Positions 33,091 through 43,826 of a stretch of DNA of 64,000 nucleotides are shown here, piece after piece. The number at the start of each line of letters is the position of its first letter. Position 1 is the first letter of the stretch. The translations under genes and the position numbers were made by a program. The notes under the pieces are model-generated. The model saw only the letters and a list, made by a program, of their open reading frames with translations, did no database searches and was not told the DNA's origin. This stretch comes from Strigamia acuminata (taxonomy: Eukaryota > Arthropoda > Chilopoda > Geophilomorpha > Linotaeniidae). The stretch is taken from NCBI GenBank assembly GCA_949358305.1, contig OX442324.1, positions 1,353,501 through 1,417,500 on the forward strand, in the 5' to 3' direction.

Positions 33091-34247
33091 TCACCCTATC
33101 TGGTCCCTCAGCGCAATAGCTTGCAACTTTCCTCCGCGGGGACGTAGGATTGGGAGATTAACGGCCGGCGGCGTGAGGGGCTCTCGGTGAGTCCGCTGGA
33201 GCCGTTGGTGGAGAATCGGGTCGTTGGTCAGCCTTATCTCCTTCGCCAACCATTGCAGGAATGATTCGCCTTGACGATGGGTGGCCAGCAACGCTTGACG
33301 AGTGGCCTCCGACATCTGCAGGTTAGGATACTCCACCTCCAGTCGCAAGTAGAGCTGGGTTGGCGCGGGCGCAGGTGGAGGCAGAGGCGGCGGAGATGGT
33401 GGCAGCGGAATCTCCAGTGGTGGAGTGGTTTCTTCCAAGGACAGGGCGTCCATGCTCGTCGAAGGTGGCGAGGGCGACGGCAGCGGGGGAGTCTGGGGTC
33501 CCTTGCGTGGTCGCTTCGGGATTAACTTCGGCCGCTTACCCGTCTTTCGTTCCCTCGGGAATGCCGGCTTTGGAGTCGGGGTGTAACTCCGGGTGGCGGT
33601 CTCGGGAGGGACCGTCTCGGCCACCACGATAAGGCGGACAGCCTCTTCCTTAGCAGGCGCCTCTTCGGCGACTTTTCGTAGTAACGTCGGGTGGACACCT
33701 GGGTTCTTGTAGCGGAACGCCATCGAACGCAATTTCGCGAACTGGAAATTCGGATTTTCCATGGAGCGGGCCAACTCGACCCGGAGGTCGGCCGCGGCTG
33801 GCGTAAACTCGGCCCAAAGTTGGTAGAGGGCCCTGTTCAGAAATACGCCCTCTCTGTCGATGATGGTCCAGGCGGCCATCGACTGTCGGCCGTCCAGGAA
33901 GAGGGCGGGAGACAGGATTTCGGACATCACTCGTGTCACCTCGGCGTTTAAGCTGCTTCGGTTGAACGGCAGGGCGCGGTTTGGATCTGCCGAAAAAGTG
34001 GCGGACAGTTTGCGCATTTGGGCTATCGCCCAATTGATGTGCTCCGTCTGAGCGGCGTCAGCCTGCGTCAAGGCCCGTTCGGCGGTAGCGGGGTGCTCGC
34101 ATTCAGCCTGGTGGGCCTGCAGTTCTCCCAAGGTGGGATTTGCTGCTTCTCGGCGATTTCGGGCATCCCGCTCTTTCTCCTCGTACCACATGGCGTCACA
34201 ATCCGGCCTCGGTGCCTGGGCTGGCGGAGGAACCGGCGGAGGACATA
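33091..34247 (-). pseudogene. Gypsy-B ORF3, C-terminal part (split by copia-C)
   Basis: Homologous to the last part of gypsy-A ORF3: the segment LSPALFLDGRQSMAAWTIID matches LTPALFGEGRQAMAAWSVVD, and the C-terminal LHQRLQRTHREPLTP matches FHQRLLRAHRAPATP. A Pro/Ser-rich linker lies between them, as in gypsy-A. The stop at 33091 is followed within 40 bases by the purine tract and LTR, again as in gypsy-A. The frame continues exactly into the part at 40314 and above when copia-C and one copy of its GTCCT duplication are disregarded, so the ORF was open here when copia-C arrived. Confidence 0.85.
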
Positions 34248-34252
34248 GTCCT

Positions 34253-34532
34253 TGTTGGCTTTTGTTCTCCGAGATTTGTGATATGCAATTGATTATTGAT
34301 GTTACACATGTTTGATTTGTAATTATTTATGATTTTATAGTTTATTATCATGTAAACATTGATGTATCAATTGGGTTACCGTAGTTGGAGTTGTTTTTTA
34401 ACTGCTTAGCAACTGTTGTTATTACTTGTTCTCTTGTTGTTGATTTTTCTCCATGCTTGCATGAGATGATTAAATCTTGTTCTTTTACTCACTTTTGGCC
34501 TGGAATTTGTTCATCAATCCATACTTTCAACA
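34253..34532 (+). repeat. 5' LTR of copia-C
   Basis: Starts TGTTGGCTTTTGTTCTCC and ends CATACTTTCAACA; same sequence as 40029-40308. Confidence 0.95.
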
Positions 34533-34545
34533 TGGTAGCAGAGGA
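34533..34545 (+). promoter_or_regulatory. Copia-C primer-binding site
   Basis: TGGTAGCAGAGGA directly abuts the LTR and resembles the initiator-Met tRNA half-molecule site (TGGTATCAGAGC) used by copia-type elements. Confidence 0.75.
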
Positions 34546-35479
34546 TTAGAGTTCATTCCATCACTGTGAGTTGTTCATGTTGAATTTTGGCCAAGTTTTT
34601 GTCAAAATTCCATGAATTTTCGTTCATCTTATCCTGCTGATCGATTACTCGCTCCTGGCAAAATGGCCGACCTCGTTTCTTCATGCCTGCTCACCCGACG
34701 ATTTTGATGCTTTTTCTGCAATTTGCAACGGATTTGAACGCTGCAAATTTTCGTGGGTACTGTCCTGAGCTTGTAGAAGGATCGTGGGTACTTTTCCTGA
34801 TGGATTTCCGTGAATTTTCGCCGATGATCGCCGCAGATTCGCCCGATCGCGATGCACCAAATTCCGAGTGATTTTCGCCGACGATTTTCGCGTATTTCAT
34901 CGAGTTTTTGACTGTGCCATCCAGTATCTGCTTGTGTTTAGCAGTGTACGTGTTATACACACGATTATTTTGTCAGGTTACGTCGATTTTTGCGTGGACT
35001 TCCGTGTGAAATCAGACACGAAGTGACAGAAGTTTGCCAACCAATTTGCAGAGATTTTCAAGAAGTTTTGATCGAGTTTTCCAAGAGATTCTACCAGATT
35101 CTCCTCATTTTTTTTTCATGAAACTTTGTTAAATATTAAGTTTCGTGAAACTTTGTATAAGATTAAGGTTTTTGGTAGGGACCTGGTGTAGGATCCTGGA
35201 TTTGTATTTGTTAGTGGATTTAATTGATACAAATACAGATACAAATCTTTGCCTCGGTCATTGCACTTTGACCGTTGTATTAATTTGCCGTGCCCGACAG
35301 TGGAGTATCCGGGGGCCATAGGGCCATTATTTCCCGACAACTCCTAAACGGCCACTGTTTAGTTGGGTTGGCTAGCAACCTGAATAGCCCAATTCTGGTT
35401 TTCCGCCTCGAACAACAATACCGCGCGTTCTCCTGTCACCTCGACCAAACTTTTCGCAGAACCGCTCACTTATATCGTC

Positions 35480-38400
35480 ATGGCGGATTCCGGCAAATCT
35501 CACCAATTTTCAATTCCACGACTGAACTCTGATAACTACGAATCTTGGTCCCGAAATATCCAATTTTTGCTCTTGGAAAAAGGAGTAGATGATTTCATCT
35601 CAGAGAATCCTCCGGTCAGAGACGAAGCCTGGGATCAGCCTCGAAAACAGCTTCACGACGACCGTTCAAAGCGTGCAAAAGCCTTGCTTGGCTTGTTTGT
35701 CGAGTCCCAATATCAGGACATTGTTCTTGCTGCGGACTCCGCACGTGACGCCTGGGTAGCCTTGAAAGCGACATTTCAGCCGACTTCTCTTGCCCGAATT
35801 GCTAAACTCCGCCGAGATTTCCTGATGATGCGTTTACTTCCGAATGAAGACATGTCAGTTTTCATTAGCCGTGTCACCAAAGCCCGTGCAGTTTTGAAGG
35901 ACTTGGAAGTTACATTTTCGGATTCGGATGTCGCTTATCAACTTTTGGATTTGTTACCAGATTCGTACGAGGTGACCGTGCAAACGATTTACCATTGGTC
36001 CAAAGCGGATTTCACATTAAAGGGAGTCTCCGACCATCTTCTCTCCGAATTTAATCGTTTGAAGATGAAGAATGCAGATTCGGGGTCATCGACTAGTTTA
36101 CAGTCAGCGAGTTCGTCTTCGAGTGCACCGACGAGAGTTTTCAAGCCCTTGTCACAAATTCAGTGCTTTAATTGCAAGGAAATGGGACACTATGCGAACA
36201 AGTGCCCCAAACCTCGAGTCCAGGGCGTTGCCTCTTCCAACTCGTCTACCAATCGTGGTCGCCGATCTTCGTCTCGGAACCGCAAAAGTGGACGCGGTAA
36301 TGCAACACCACCTGCCCCGAGTGCTCAAAGTGTTTCAAGTGCAAGGTCCGGTTTAGGTTTCTTTGCACGGTCAGAATCCAACGTCGCATCGACTTCGTCT
36401 TTGGAATGGCTAATTGATTCGGGTTCATCTGATCACGTGTGTTGCCGTCGTGATTCTTTTTCGACGTACAAGCCCGTTTCGAATTATTTCATCATTTTGG
36501 GTGAAGGCCGTTCACGAGTTGATGGTATAGGTGACGTGGTTTTGCGGATTGGTCGTGGTGGCGCGAAAGGAGAATTTCCCGTCACAATGCATAATGTTCT
36601 TCATGCCCCCGCTTTTTCGCGTAATTTAGTCAGTTTGTCAAAAATTGATCGCGCCGGACTACATTTTGTGGCTTCAAATGGTTTAATGACCATTTTTGAT
36701 CCGTCCGACAAAGCCAAACAATTTCTTTTGCATGCCAAACTGAAGGATGATTTATATTCCCTTCAGCATGTCTTGCCCGCAGATTCTACATCTGCGCCGC
36801 TTCCTGCGCTTACGGCCACCTCAGTGGTCAAGCCGGTCCTCTCAGCGCAGACTATAAAGCCTGCTCGGCATGTCACTTTTGCCGAGGGACCTGCTTTATC
36901 CCCTCCTTGTAAACCCCCGAAGGGGAAGTTATCCGATTTAGAGCTTTGGCACCGGAGATTTGGGCATTTTAATACCGAAGGTTTACACTTTTTAGCGAAA
37001 TCTCCGAATGCTTCCGGAATCGATATTTCGACTTCCGCATTTCCGGCATGTGCCGTGTGTGCTCGTTCTAAATCCACCCGAGCCTCGTTTCCGAGTGCAA
37101 AGAATAGAATTTCCAGTAAGAAGCCTTTGGATTTAATCCATATGGACGTTTGGGGAAATTCCCCAACTACTTCCGTGGGTGGCGCTCGTTATTTATTAAC
37201 GATCGTGGATGACTTTTCTCGCTATTCCTTTGTTGTCCCTATGAAAACGAAGGGGGAAGTTTTTGAAGTTTTTAAACTTTTCCATGCTCGGATGGAAACA
37301 TTATGGGGGGCTGGCTGCATTAAAGCAGTCAGAACCGATAACGGGATGGAATTTTGCTCTAAAAATTTCGAAAATTTCTTGCTCCAGCGTGGCATCAAGG
37401 CACAGCGCACGAATGTTTATACACCTGAGCAGAATGGCGTTGCGGAACGCCTTAACCGCACCTTATTTGAAGGCGTGCGTTCCTTGTTTTTGATGACGTC
37501 TTTGCCTCGAGAATTGTGGGCTGAGCTCGCGGTTTCAATGATTTATCTCAAGAATCGCTTTCCACATAAATCTCTGAACAACCTTATCCCCTATTGTCTG
37601 TGGTACAATAAGGCTGTTCCACTCAAGCACTTAAAAGTGATTGGGTCAAGGTGTTTCGTGCACATACCACAACAGGTCCGTGGTTCAAAATTCGAGTCTC
37701 GAGCCTGGACGGGTGTAGTTGTTGGCTATGCTTTGCGCACGCGAGGTTATCGCGTGTGGTGCCCGAAGCGCCGTGCAGTGTTTGAGTCAAAGCATGTTCG
37801 TTTTGATGAAAACTGCATGTGGGGACATCCTCGTTTTTATGAGGGTACTGAGGTAACTGATGAGGGAGCTATATCGGTGACATTAGATTCGGATTTCGAT
37901 TCCGATCCACCTCTTCCTCCACCTCCTCCTCAACGTCCCCCCAATCTTCCTCCGCTTTCTTATCCTCCTCCACCTTCTTATCCTCCTCCTCCACCGCCTG
38001 TGGTTACTCGACCTTCGGCGCAAGCGCATCCGTTGCCTACACCACCTACTATTGCCTCGCCACTAAATCAGCCTCAGCCTTCTACTTCGGCTGTGGGGGG
38101 CAAGTGGACTCGCTCCGAGGTGATTCGGCAGTCTGGTGCGACTATGGGAAACACTGATGTGTATTTTTATCCCCCGGATCATACCAGATTACGGAGTCAT
38201 GTTGACGTTGCGCAATATTGCGCAGATCATCGATTAGCATATGACCGGGATAATTTTGACTTTTGCACCCGGAACGTGCCTGTTTGCACGGTTGATCCCC
38301 CTCCGGCAGATCCAACTGCTTTTCCTCTTCCTAGTCCTACGGCTTCAGAAGATGAAGCATTAGGGGATTGCTATTCTGCTACACCACGGTACGCGCACTC

Positions 38401-39961
38401 CTTATTTGCCCAGGTTCCTCGCACCTATAAGGAAGCTATTGCAAGTCCCGACCGTGTCCATTGGCAGAAAGCCATGGAGGAAGAGCTTTCACTCTTCCGT
38501 GAGCGAGGTGTTTACGAAGAGGTTGAGAAACCTCCTTCTAATGTGAACATTGTGGGGAATAAATGGGTTTACTACATCAAGCGCGATGCAGAAGGCGTCG
38601 TGCGCCGTTTTAGAGCGATGTTGGTTGCCCAGGGCTTTAGCCAAAAGTTCGGAGTCGACTATTCCGAGGTTTTCAGTCCCGTGGTTAACTATGTGCTTAT
38701 ACGCCTGTTTTTCGTGCTTCTAGTAGTCGTTTTAGGCTGGCTAGATGCACATCTCGATGTCAAGGGTGCTTATTTATATGGCAACTTAGATGAAGCTATC
38801 TTCATGAGAATTCCTAAGGGCTGGGAAACTCCTCAGAATGCCGGTAAGGTATGGAGGCTTCATAAGGCCCTTTACGGCCTTCATCAGAGCGGACGGCAAT
38901 GGAATTTCCGCCTAGTTGAGGCTTTGCTAGGGATTAATTTCCACAAGCTTCTTGGGATTAATGGCGTATTTATTTCCAACACTTATGATGCTGTCATCCT
39001 TGTTTATGTTGATGACATGGTACTTTTCACCAAAGGACAAGATCCGCGTGATCGAACTGTTAAGGCCCTTCGTGCAATTTTCACGATAACAGATTTGGGT
39101 CCGGTATCGAAGTTGTTGGGCGTCCAATTTGATCGCGATGGTGGTAAAATCTGCATCCATCAGCGCGATTACATTGATAAGATTGCTGAAGACTACGGAA
39201 TTTCCTCCGAGCATTTGTGCAAAGTCCCGATTACCGTTGGCACGATGGTCAATTGTGCTAGAGATGGTGAACGTGTTTTGAGGGATGATGAATTCCCATA
39301 TCGGTCTCTCATTGGGTCTCTGCTCTTTCTAGCTTCTCGAACGCGTCCCGATATCCTCTTTCCAGTTATCCTTATGTCACAATATAACACGTGCTTTACT
39401 GGAAGGCACGTGGCCCTTTTGCTACAGATCCTCCAGTATGTGAAGAATACGCGGGAATATTCAATTCAGCTTTCCGCGGTCACTGGAGATATTCTATCAG
39501 GGCACTCCGATGCTTCTTGGATCTCAGATCGAGATACAAGAAAGAGCTTCGGAGGTTATACGATTTCGGTGTTCGGGGTTCCCATTTCCTGGGGTTGCTG
39601 TAAGCAACGCTATTGCGCCTTGTCCATTATGGAAGCGGAATTCCTAGCGCTTTTGGACGGTGCAAAGGAAATTGTCTGGCTTCATGGTGCGATTGAGCGG
39701 ACCCGGATTTTTCAACTTCCGGCCCCAACCATGTTCTCTGATTCTCTGTCGACGATTTTTTTCACCCGCAACGATATAGAGAATCGGAGGACAAAGCACA
39801 TTGACGTGAAATTCTTTTTCCTGCGGGATTGGCTAAATGAGGGTGTTTTTGTTTTGAGGAAAGTTTCAGGTGAATTAAACCCTGCGGACATCTTCACAAA
39901 ATTTTTCTCGCCCGCCCGCATTCGATATTTATGTCAACATTTTTACAGTAGTTTGCGATAG
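35480..39961 (+). CDS. Copia-C Gag-Pol polyprotein, 1493 aa, intact
   Basis: A single uninterrupted frame from the ATG at 35480 (MADSGKSHQF). Domains in order: copia gag; CCHC knuckle CFNCKEMGHYANKC (about residue 228); basic linker; aspartic protease DSGSSDHVC (about 312); integrase zinc-binding region starting WHRRFGHF (about 490) with CAVC; integrase core MDVWG (555), RTDNG (618) and AERLNR (654); Pro-rich linker (about 810-870); reverse transcriptase with YVDDMVLF (about 1175); RNase H with GHSDASW (about 1340) and RRTKHIDVKFFFLRDW. Length and order fit an autonomous copia element, including fused gag and pol. All catalytic motifs visible are intact. A 900-base untranslated leader precedes the ATG. 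Confidence 0.97.
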   Translation: MADSGKSHQFSIPRLNSDNYESWSRNIQFLLLEKGVDDFISENPPVRDEAWDQPRKQLHDDRSKRAKALLGLFVESQYQDIVLAADSARDAWVALKATFQPTSLARIAKLRRDFLMMRLLPNEDMSVFISRVTKARAVLKDLEVTFSDSDVAYQLLDLLPDSYEVTVQTIYHWSKADFTLKGVSDHLLSEFNRLKMKNADSGSSTSLQSASSSSSAPTRVFKPLSQIQCFNCKEMGHYANKCPKPRVQGVASSNSSTNRGRRSSSRNRKSGRGNATPPAPSAQSVSSARSGLGFFARSESNVASTSSLEWLIDSGSSDHVCCRRDSFSTYKPVSNYFIILGEGRSRVDGIGDVVLRIGRGGAKGEFPVTMHNVLHAPAFSRNLVSLSKIDRAGLHFVASNGLMTIFDPSDKAKQFLLHAKLKDDLYSLQHVLPADSTSAPLPALTATSVVKPVLSAQTIKPARHVTFAEGPALSPPCKPPKGKLSDLELWHRRFGHFNTEGLHFLAKSPNASGIDISTSAFPACAVCARSKSTRASFPSAKNRISSKKPLDLIHMDVWGNSPTTSVGGARYLLTIVDDFSRYSFVVPMKTKGEVFEVFKLFHARMETLWGAGCIKAVRTDNGMEFCSKNFENFLLQRGIKAQRTNVYTPEQNGVAERLNRTLFEGVRSLFLMTSLPRELWAELAVSMIYLKNRFPHKSLNNLIPYCLWYNKAVPLKHLKVIGSRCFVHIPQQVRGSKFESRAWTGVVVGYALRTRGYRVWCPKRRAVFESKHVRFDENCMWGHPRFYEGTEVTDEGAISVTLDSDFDSDPPLPPPPPQRPPNLPPLSYPPPPSYPPPPPPVVTRPSAQAHPLPTPPTIASPLNQPQPSTSAVGGKWTRSEVIRQSGATMGNTDVYFYPPDHTRLRSHVDVAQYCADHRLAYDRDNFDFCTRNVPVCTVDPPPADPTAFPLPSPTASEDEALGDCYSATPRYAHSLFAQVPRTYKEAIASPDRVHWQKAMEEELSLFRERGVYEEVEKPPSNVNIVGNKWVYYIKRDAEGVVRRFRAMLVAQGFSQKFGVDYSEVFSPVVNYVLIRLFFVLLVVVLGWLDAHLDVKGAYLYGNLDEAIFMRIPKGWETPQNAGKVWRLHKALYGLHQSGRQWNFRLVEALLGINFHKLLGINGVFISNTYDAVILVYVDDMVLFTKGQDPRDRTVKALRAIFTITDLGPVSKLLGVQFDRDGGKICIHQRDYIDKIAEDYGISSEHLCKVPITVGTMVNCARDGERVLRDDEFPYRSLIGSLLFLASRTRPDILFPVILMSQYNTCFTGRHVALLLQILQYVKNTREYSIQLSAVTGDILSGHSDASWISDRDTRKSFGGYTISVFGVPISWGCCKQRYCALSIMEAEFLALLDGAKEIVWLHGAIERTRIFQLPAPTMFSDSLSTIFFTRNDIENRRTKHIDVKFFFLRDWLNEGVFVLRKVSGELNPADIFTKFFSPARIRYLCQHFYSSLR

Positions 39962-40028
39962 GTTTTCGCATTTACTTTTGTTATATCTTGTTATATGATT
40001 GAGTCATGTCTCGGAGAATGGGGGGCTC

Positions 40029-40308
40029 TGTTGGCTTTTGTTCTCCGAGATTTGTGATATGCAATTGATTATTGATGTTACACATGTTTGATTTGTAATT
40101 ATTTATGATTTTATAGTTTATTATCATGTAAACATTGATGTATCAATTGGGTTACCGTAGTTGGAGTTGTTTTTTAACTGCTTAGCAACTGTTGTTATTA
40201 CTTGTTCTCTTGTTGTTGATTTTTCTCCATGCTTGCATGAGATGATTAAATCTTGTTCTTTTACTCACTTTTGGCCTGGAATTTGTTCATCAATCCATAC
40301 TTTCAACA
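40029..40308 (+). repeat. 3' LTR of copia-C
   Basis: Identical to 34253-34532 by reading, preceded by the purine tract and followed by the GTCCT duplication. Confidence 0.95.
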
Positions 40309-40313
40309 GTCCT

Positions 40314-41794
40314 GGTGGTTGGTGCGGGACGCGTTCTAGGAACGCCTCGCCTGGTCGCATGCTTCCAGGGGGCGCCCATCTACTTATGGCTAGTGGTGGG
40401 GCCTCAAGGAGAGGCGGCCAGCTCGGTTGGACAGGATGGAAGGTCGGGGCGGACGGCGCAGCTGCGGTTTGGCTCGTGGAGGGCGTCGGCCGGTTTGCGG
40501 AGAATCCGCGGAAGGCGTTGGTGAGTACCTCTGCCAGTTCTCTGCGGGACATGGGCTTCTCCGGCTCCATCTCTTCGTCCAGATCCATCTTTTCTTCGAT
40601 GTTTTCGCATCATCCTTCGGGTCCCTTCTTCCGATTGGAGGACGACACGGCTGCGGGTTCGGCTCTTGGTGAGTCCGAACTACCGGCGGCGGTCGGTCTC
40701 TTCTCGGCGGCGGCGAGTTTCGCTAGCAGGGTTTGCATTCTTTGCCTGCGGGGAGCTCTGCTCTTCCGGTTGCGCCTGGTGTTGGCGGTCACGACGTGCG
40801 AAAGGGTTACCGAGTCTCTTCGGATTTTGTACGGAGGTTCCGCTTGATCAAACATGGTCGACTCCTCGTCCGACGGTCGGACGGTGCGCACTAAGAAGAG
40901 GGAGGGCGCGGCTGTGGTAGCCGTTTGCCTCTCCTGTTCGTCGACCTGGTCGCTCCACGAGTTGGAAGGTCCGGCTTCTGGATTTATCCGTAATTCGTGG
41001 GATGAGGCGGGTACTATCACAACTGAGCGCAGGCCTCCCGACTGGACGACTGTTTGCGTTCTTGAGTCGGAACTGTTCGAATGGCCGGGTTGCGTCCCAC
41101 TCGTCGACGGGCCGCTCTCCTCGGTGGAGAGGGCCTGTCTAATCTGAGCGGGGCCGCCGTTTGAGCTTGAGGCCTGTCTCTTCAGCCTCCTGACTCGTGT
41201 GCCGCTCTGAAGGATACCGACTCGATGCAGCTGCCACATCTCGGCTTGAGTGGCGATAAAGCCGACGGGCGGCACCCACAGTGTTGCTTGGCGGTCTTCG
41301 CGGGCTTCTCGTAACCATTCTTTGATTTCTCCCGTCGAGAAACCATTCCGTTCCAAGGCTCGTGTTACGGCACTGGTTGCCGTTCGCTCTAGGTGAGCGA
41401 TCTCCTCGCGGACGATTCGCCTCCGCTCTTCTGGCGTTGCGGCGTTGCGCCACCGAAGGCCGGTGCGCTCATCCGCTTCGGTACCACCGTACCGAGCTCG
41501 GAGTAGCTCCGAAAAAATAGGGCTCGACGGATTAAAAGCGGGATTGATCCGTGGCCCCACCCTTTCTCGTATTTTCCTGGGCAAGCAATCGACCAGCGTC
41601 CTCGATCGGTCAAAGTATTCTTCAATCGCTCGGGAGTAGCGTAATCTCAGGGCCCAGACATCGTTGTCCTCCTCTGGATACGCTAGCCGGATAAATTCTG
41701 GCATCGCTAGCCGGAAGATGTTGCCCTTGGTGGGCACTGTAGACGGCAGGAGGTCCCATGATTGTAGCGGGTCGACCTGAAGCATTAAATACAT
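40314..41794 (-). pseudogene. Gypsy-B ORF3, N-terminal part with one in-frame TGA
   Basis: Homologous to the N-terminal region of gypsy-A ORF3: both carry a GN/GGIFR start block, an SRAIEEYFDRSRTL-like helix and the shared phrase TQAEMWQLH followed by GIL. The frame is open from 41794 apart from a TGA at 40612-40610; beyond it the same frame runs on to the copia-C insertion and continues in the C-terminal half. Without copia-C the ORF would be 881 codons including its stop, close to the 921 residues of gypsy-A. Just inside the ORF start, atgcttcag precedes the GTCGACCC that aligns with the gypsy-A start, so a splice acceptor is conserved at this position. Gag and pol of gypsy-B are not present upstream (beyond 41800), so the element is truncated. 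Confidence 0.8.
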
Positions 41795-42129
41795 TTTAAT
41801 TTTGATGCCCTTTTTATAAATATTTGGAATAAAAATTTTGAGATCGGCGGTGGCACCAAAATTTCTTTCGGTTGTGGCCGCTTCTCTCGGTCCTGTTTTA
41901 TTCGCGGGTCCGCGGTGGTTGGCCGCTGGTGTAGCTCAGTCTTTCTCTTGCTACCTTTTTTAGATTCAGGAGGTCCGCTCAAAACAACGTCGCGTAATAT
42001 AAAAGAATCGGTTGCTTTTATTTAAGCTTTTCTACTCGTATTTAATTCATTACGAGGTTTCAACGTTACTTTAACCTTGGGGTATGTGTGCGGATTTTGT
42101 GGGTTTTGTGACAGGTCAAGGGTTTCGCT

Positions 42130-42830
42130 AAAACGTGGTTTTTGTGACGGGAGGGAGGGGGGATCGGTTCATGTGCTCCGAACGCGCCGCGACGCGCCGT
42201 GACTTGGGCCAAAAACGACCCGGTCGGAAACCGGGTCCCGGGCTTCGTCGAGGCGTGGTTTTTGAGAACGGGGGGAGGGGGGGATCGGGTCGCGTGCTCC
42301 GAAAGCGCCGCGACGCGCCGTGACTTGGGCCAAAAACGACCCGGTCGGAAACCGGGTCCCGGGCTTCGTCGAGGCGTGGTCCCGATCGGGACAAACTCTT
42401 CCGGAAAATGTCCGGTGGAATGTTGAGAGTGTCGATGGACGACGTTCGAGTTTATATCGTAAGTAAGTAAGTATCTGACAAAACTTGCACAGAATTTTGT
42501 CAACATTTGATAAATTTCCACAGAATTTAACGTTGTTTTGCTAAAACCTGCGGAAACGTGTCAGGTCGGGCAGAAACGTCTCGTAAAATGTTGCTGAAAT
42601 TCCGTGGAAATTTGTCAAAAATTGACAAAAGTTGGTGACCGACCCACATCGCGTTGCGGCGCGGTCGGAGCACGCGACCCGATCCCCCCCTCCCCCCGTC
42701 CCCAAAAAACCACGCCTCGAGGAACCCCGAGGTTCGGTTTCCGACCGGGTCGCCTCTTGATCCGACCCGGGGCGCGTCACGGCGCGGTCGGAGGACGACC
42801 CTCGCCCCCAAAAACCACACTCCGGGTCAC
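42130..42830. repeat. GC-rich tandem and inverted repeats
   Basis: A unit of about 117 bp (gcgccgcgacgcgccgtgac .. gtcgaggcgtgg) occurs at about 42184-42260 and 42304-42380 in direct orientation. A diverged inverted counterpart lies at about 42650-42800 (ggtttccgaccgggtcg .. cggcgcggtcggag). Apparent ORFs here are repeat artefacts. Confidence 0.7.
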
Positions 42831-42884
42831 GTGGTCTCGCACCCGACTCTCTCAGTTTTCCCGTTTTCAGCCCGTTACGGGATC

Positions 42885-43520
42885 ATGACGGGCCGTTACG
42901 GGATCGTGACGGGACCGTCGGCGGCCCGTTAACGGCTTGTACGGGCCGTTACGGGATCGTGACGGGACCGTCGGCGGCCCGTTAACGGCCCGTGCGGGCC
43001 GTTACGGGATCGTGACGGGACCGTCGGCGGCCCGTTAACGGCCCGTGCGGGCCCATGCGGGCCGTTGACGGGCCGTTGACGGGCCGTTAACGGGCCGTTA
43101 ACGGGCCGTTACGGCGTAAATCGAAAAAATCAACAACCGACAACACGTACGTGAAAACGCGTACAACATTCATAGACATTAATCTCGAATCCTGTTTTTG
43201 GTTTTACGCCGTTAACGGGCCGTTAACGGGCCGTTAACGGCCCGTTAACGGCCCGCATGAGGTCGTACGGGCCGTCGGCGAGCCGAAGTCCGGGAACGAA
43301 GGCCGTTACGGGATCGTGACGGGAACGTCGGCGGCCCGTTAACGGCCCGTGCGGGCCGTTACGGGATCGTGACGGGACCGTCGCGATCCCGTCAACGGCT
43401 TGTACGGGCCGTTAACGGGCCGCCGACGGTCCCGTCACGACCCCATCACGGCCCGTACAAGCCGTTGACGGGGTCGTGACGGGACCGTTACGGGACCGTC
43501 GGCGGGCCGTTACAGGCCAT
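42885..43520. repeat. Array of CCGTTAACGG palindromes around an AT-richer core
   Basis: A 53-bp unit (ccgttacgggatcgtgacgg .. cccgttaacggcccgtgcggg) repeats about three times from 42894, followed by closely spaced CCGTTAACGG copies. After a core of about 90 bp (43114-43204) a similar set recurs. The core is bracketed by ACGGCGTAAA and TTTACGCCGT, so the arrangement is roughly mirror-symmetric. About eleven perfect copies of the decamer palindrome are visible. No gene is present. It marks the step from the retrotransposon-rich left part to the gene cluster. Confidence 0.85.
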
Positions 43521-43589
43521 ATACGGTATTTTTGCGGAGTCGCGGTCGCGCGAGATTCGTCGCGGTAAAAGCGAATTCATTTACGGTCT

Positions 43590-43819
43590 CGGCTACCACT
43601 CGAAGTCGACGGCCTCAACTCGCGCGGCCACGAAATGGTTTGCGAGCTCGACATCAGATGTCACGACAAACGCGCACGTTGGTCCGACAGCGTATATCGC
43701 GCGAGTGTTTCATTTTCCTCCCGGTTTTCATCGGCACTTCGTCTCCGTTGGTAAGTTTGGTGTTTTGTGTGGTTTCTCTCTCCAATTTATTTTCAATTCT
43801 CTACTCGTCTCCCACACAG
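43590..43819 (+). promoter_or_regulatory. Upstream module of zinc-finger gene A, with palindrome and 5' UTR intron
   Basis: Contains GAAATGGTTTGCGAGCTCGA followed by the perfect 6+1+6 palindrome GACATCAGATGTC (about 43649-43661). A candidate 5' UTR exon ends at 43750 at gtaagt, with the acceptor cacacag ending at 43819. The same module, slightly changed, precedes gene B (about 45945-46042). Confidence 0.5.
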
Positions 43820-43826
43820 AAGAAAG

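Larger units (their letters stand above)
34253..40308 (+). mobile_element. Copia-C: complete Ty1-copia retrotransposon nested in gypsy-B
   Basis: Two 280-bp LTRs that read identically (34253-34532, 40029-40308), target duplication GTCCT (34248-34252 and 40309-40313), a copia primer-binding site, one intact ORF and a purine tract (ggagaatgggggg) before the 3' LTR. Total length is 6056 bp. It lies in opposite orientation inside gypsy-B ORF3. The identical LTRs and intact ORF make it the best candidate for an active element in the window. Confidence 0.97.
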
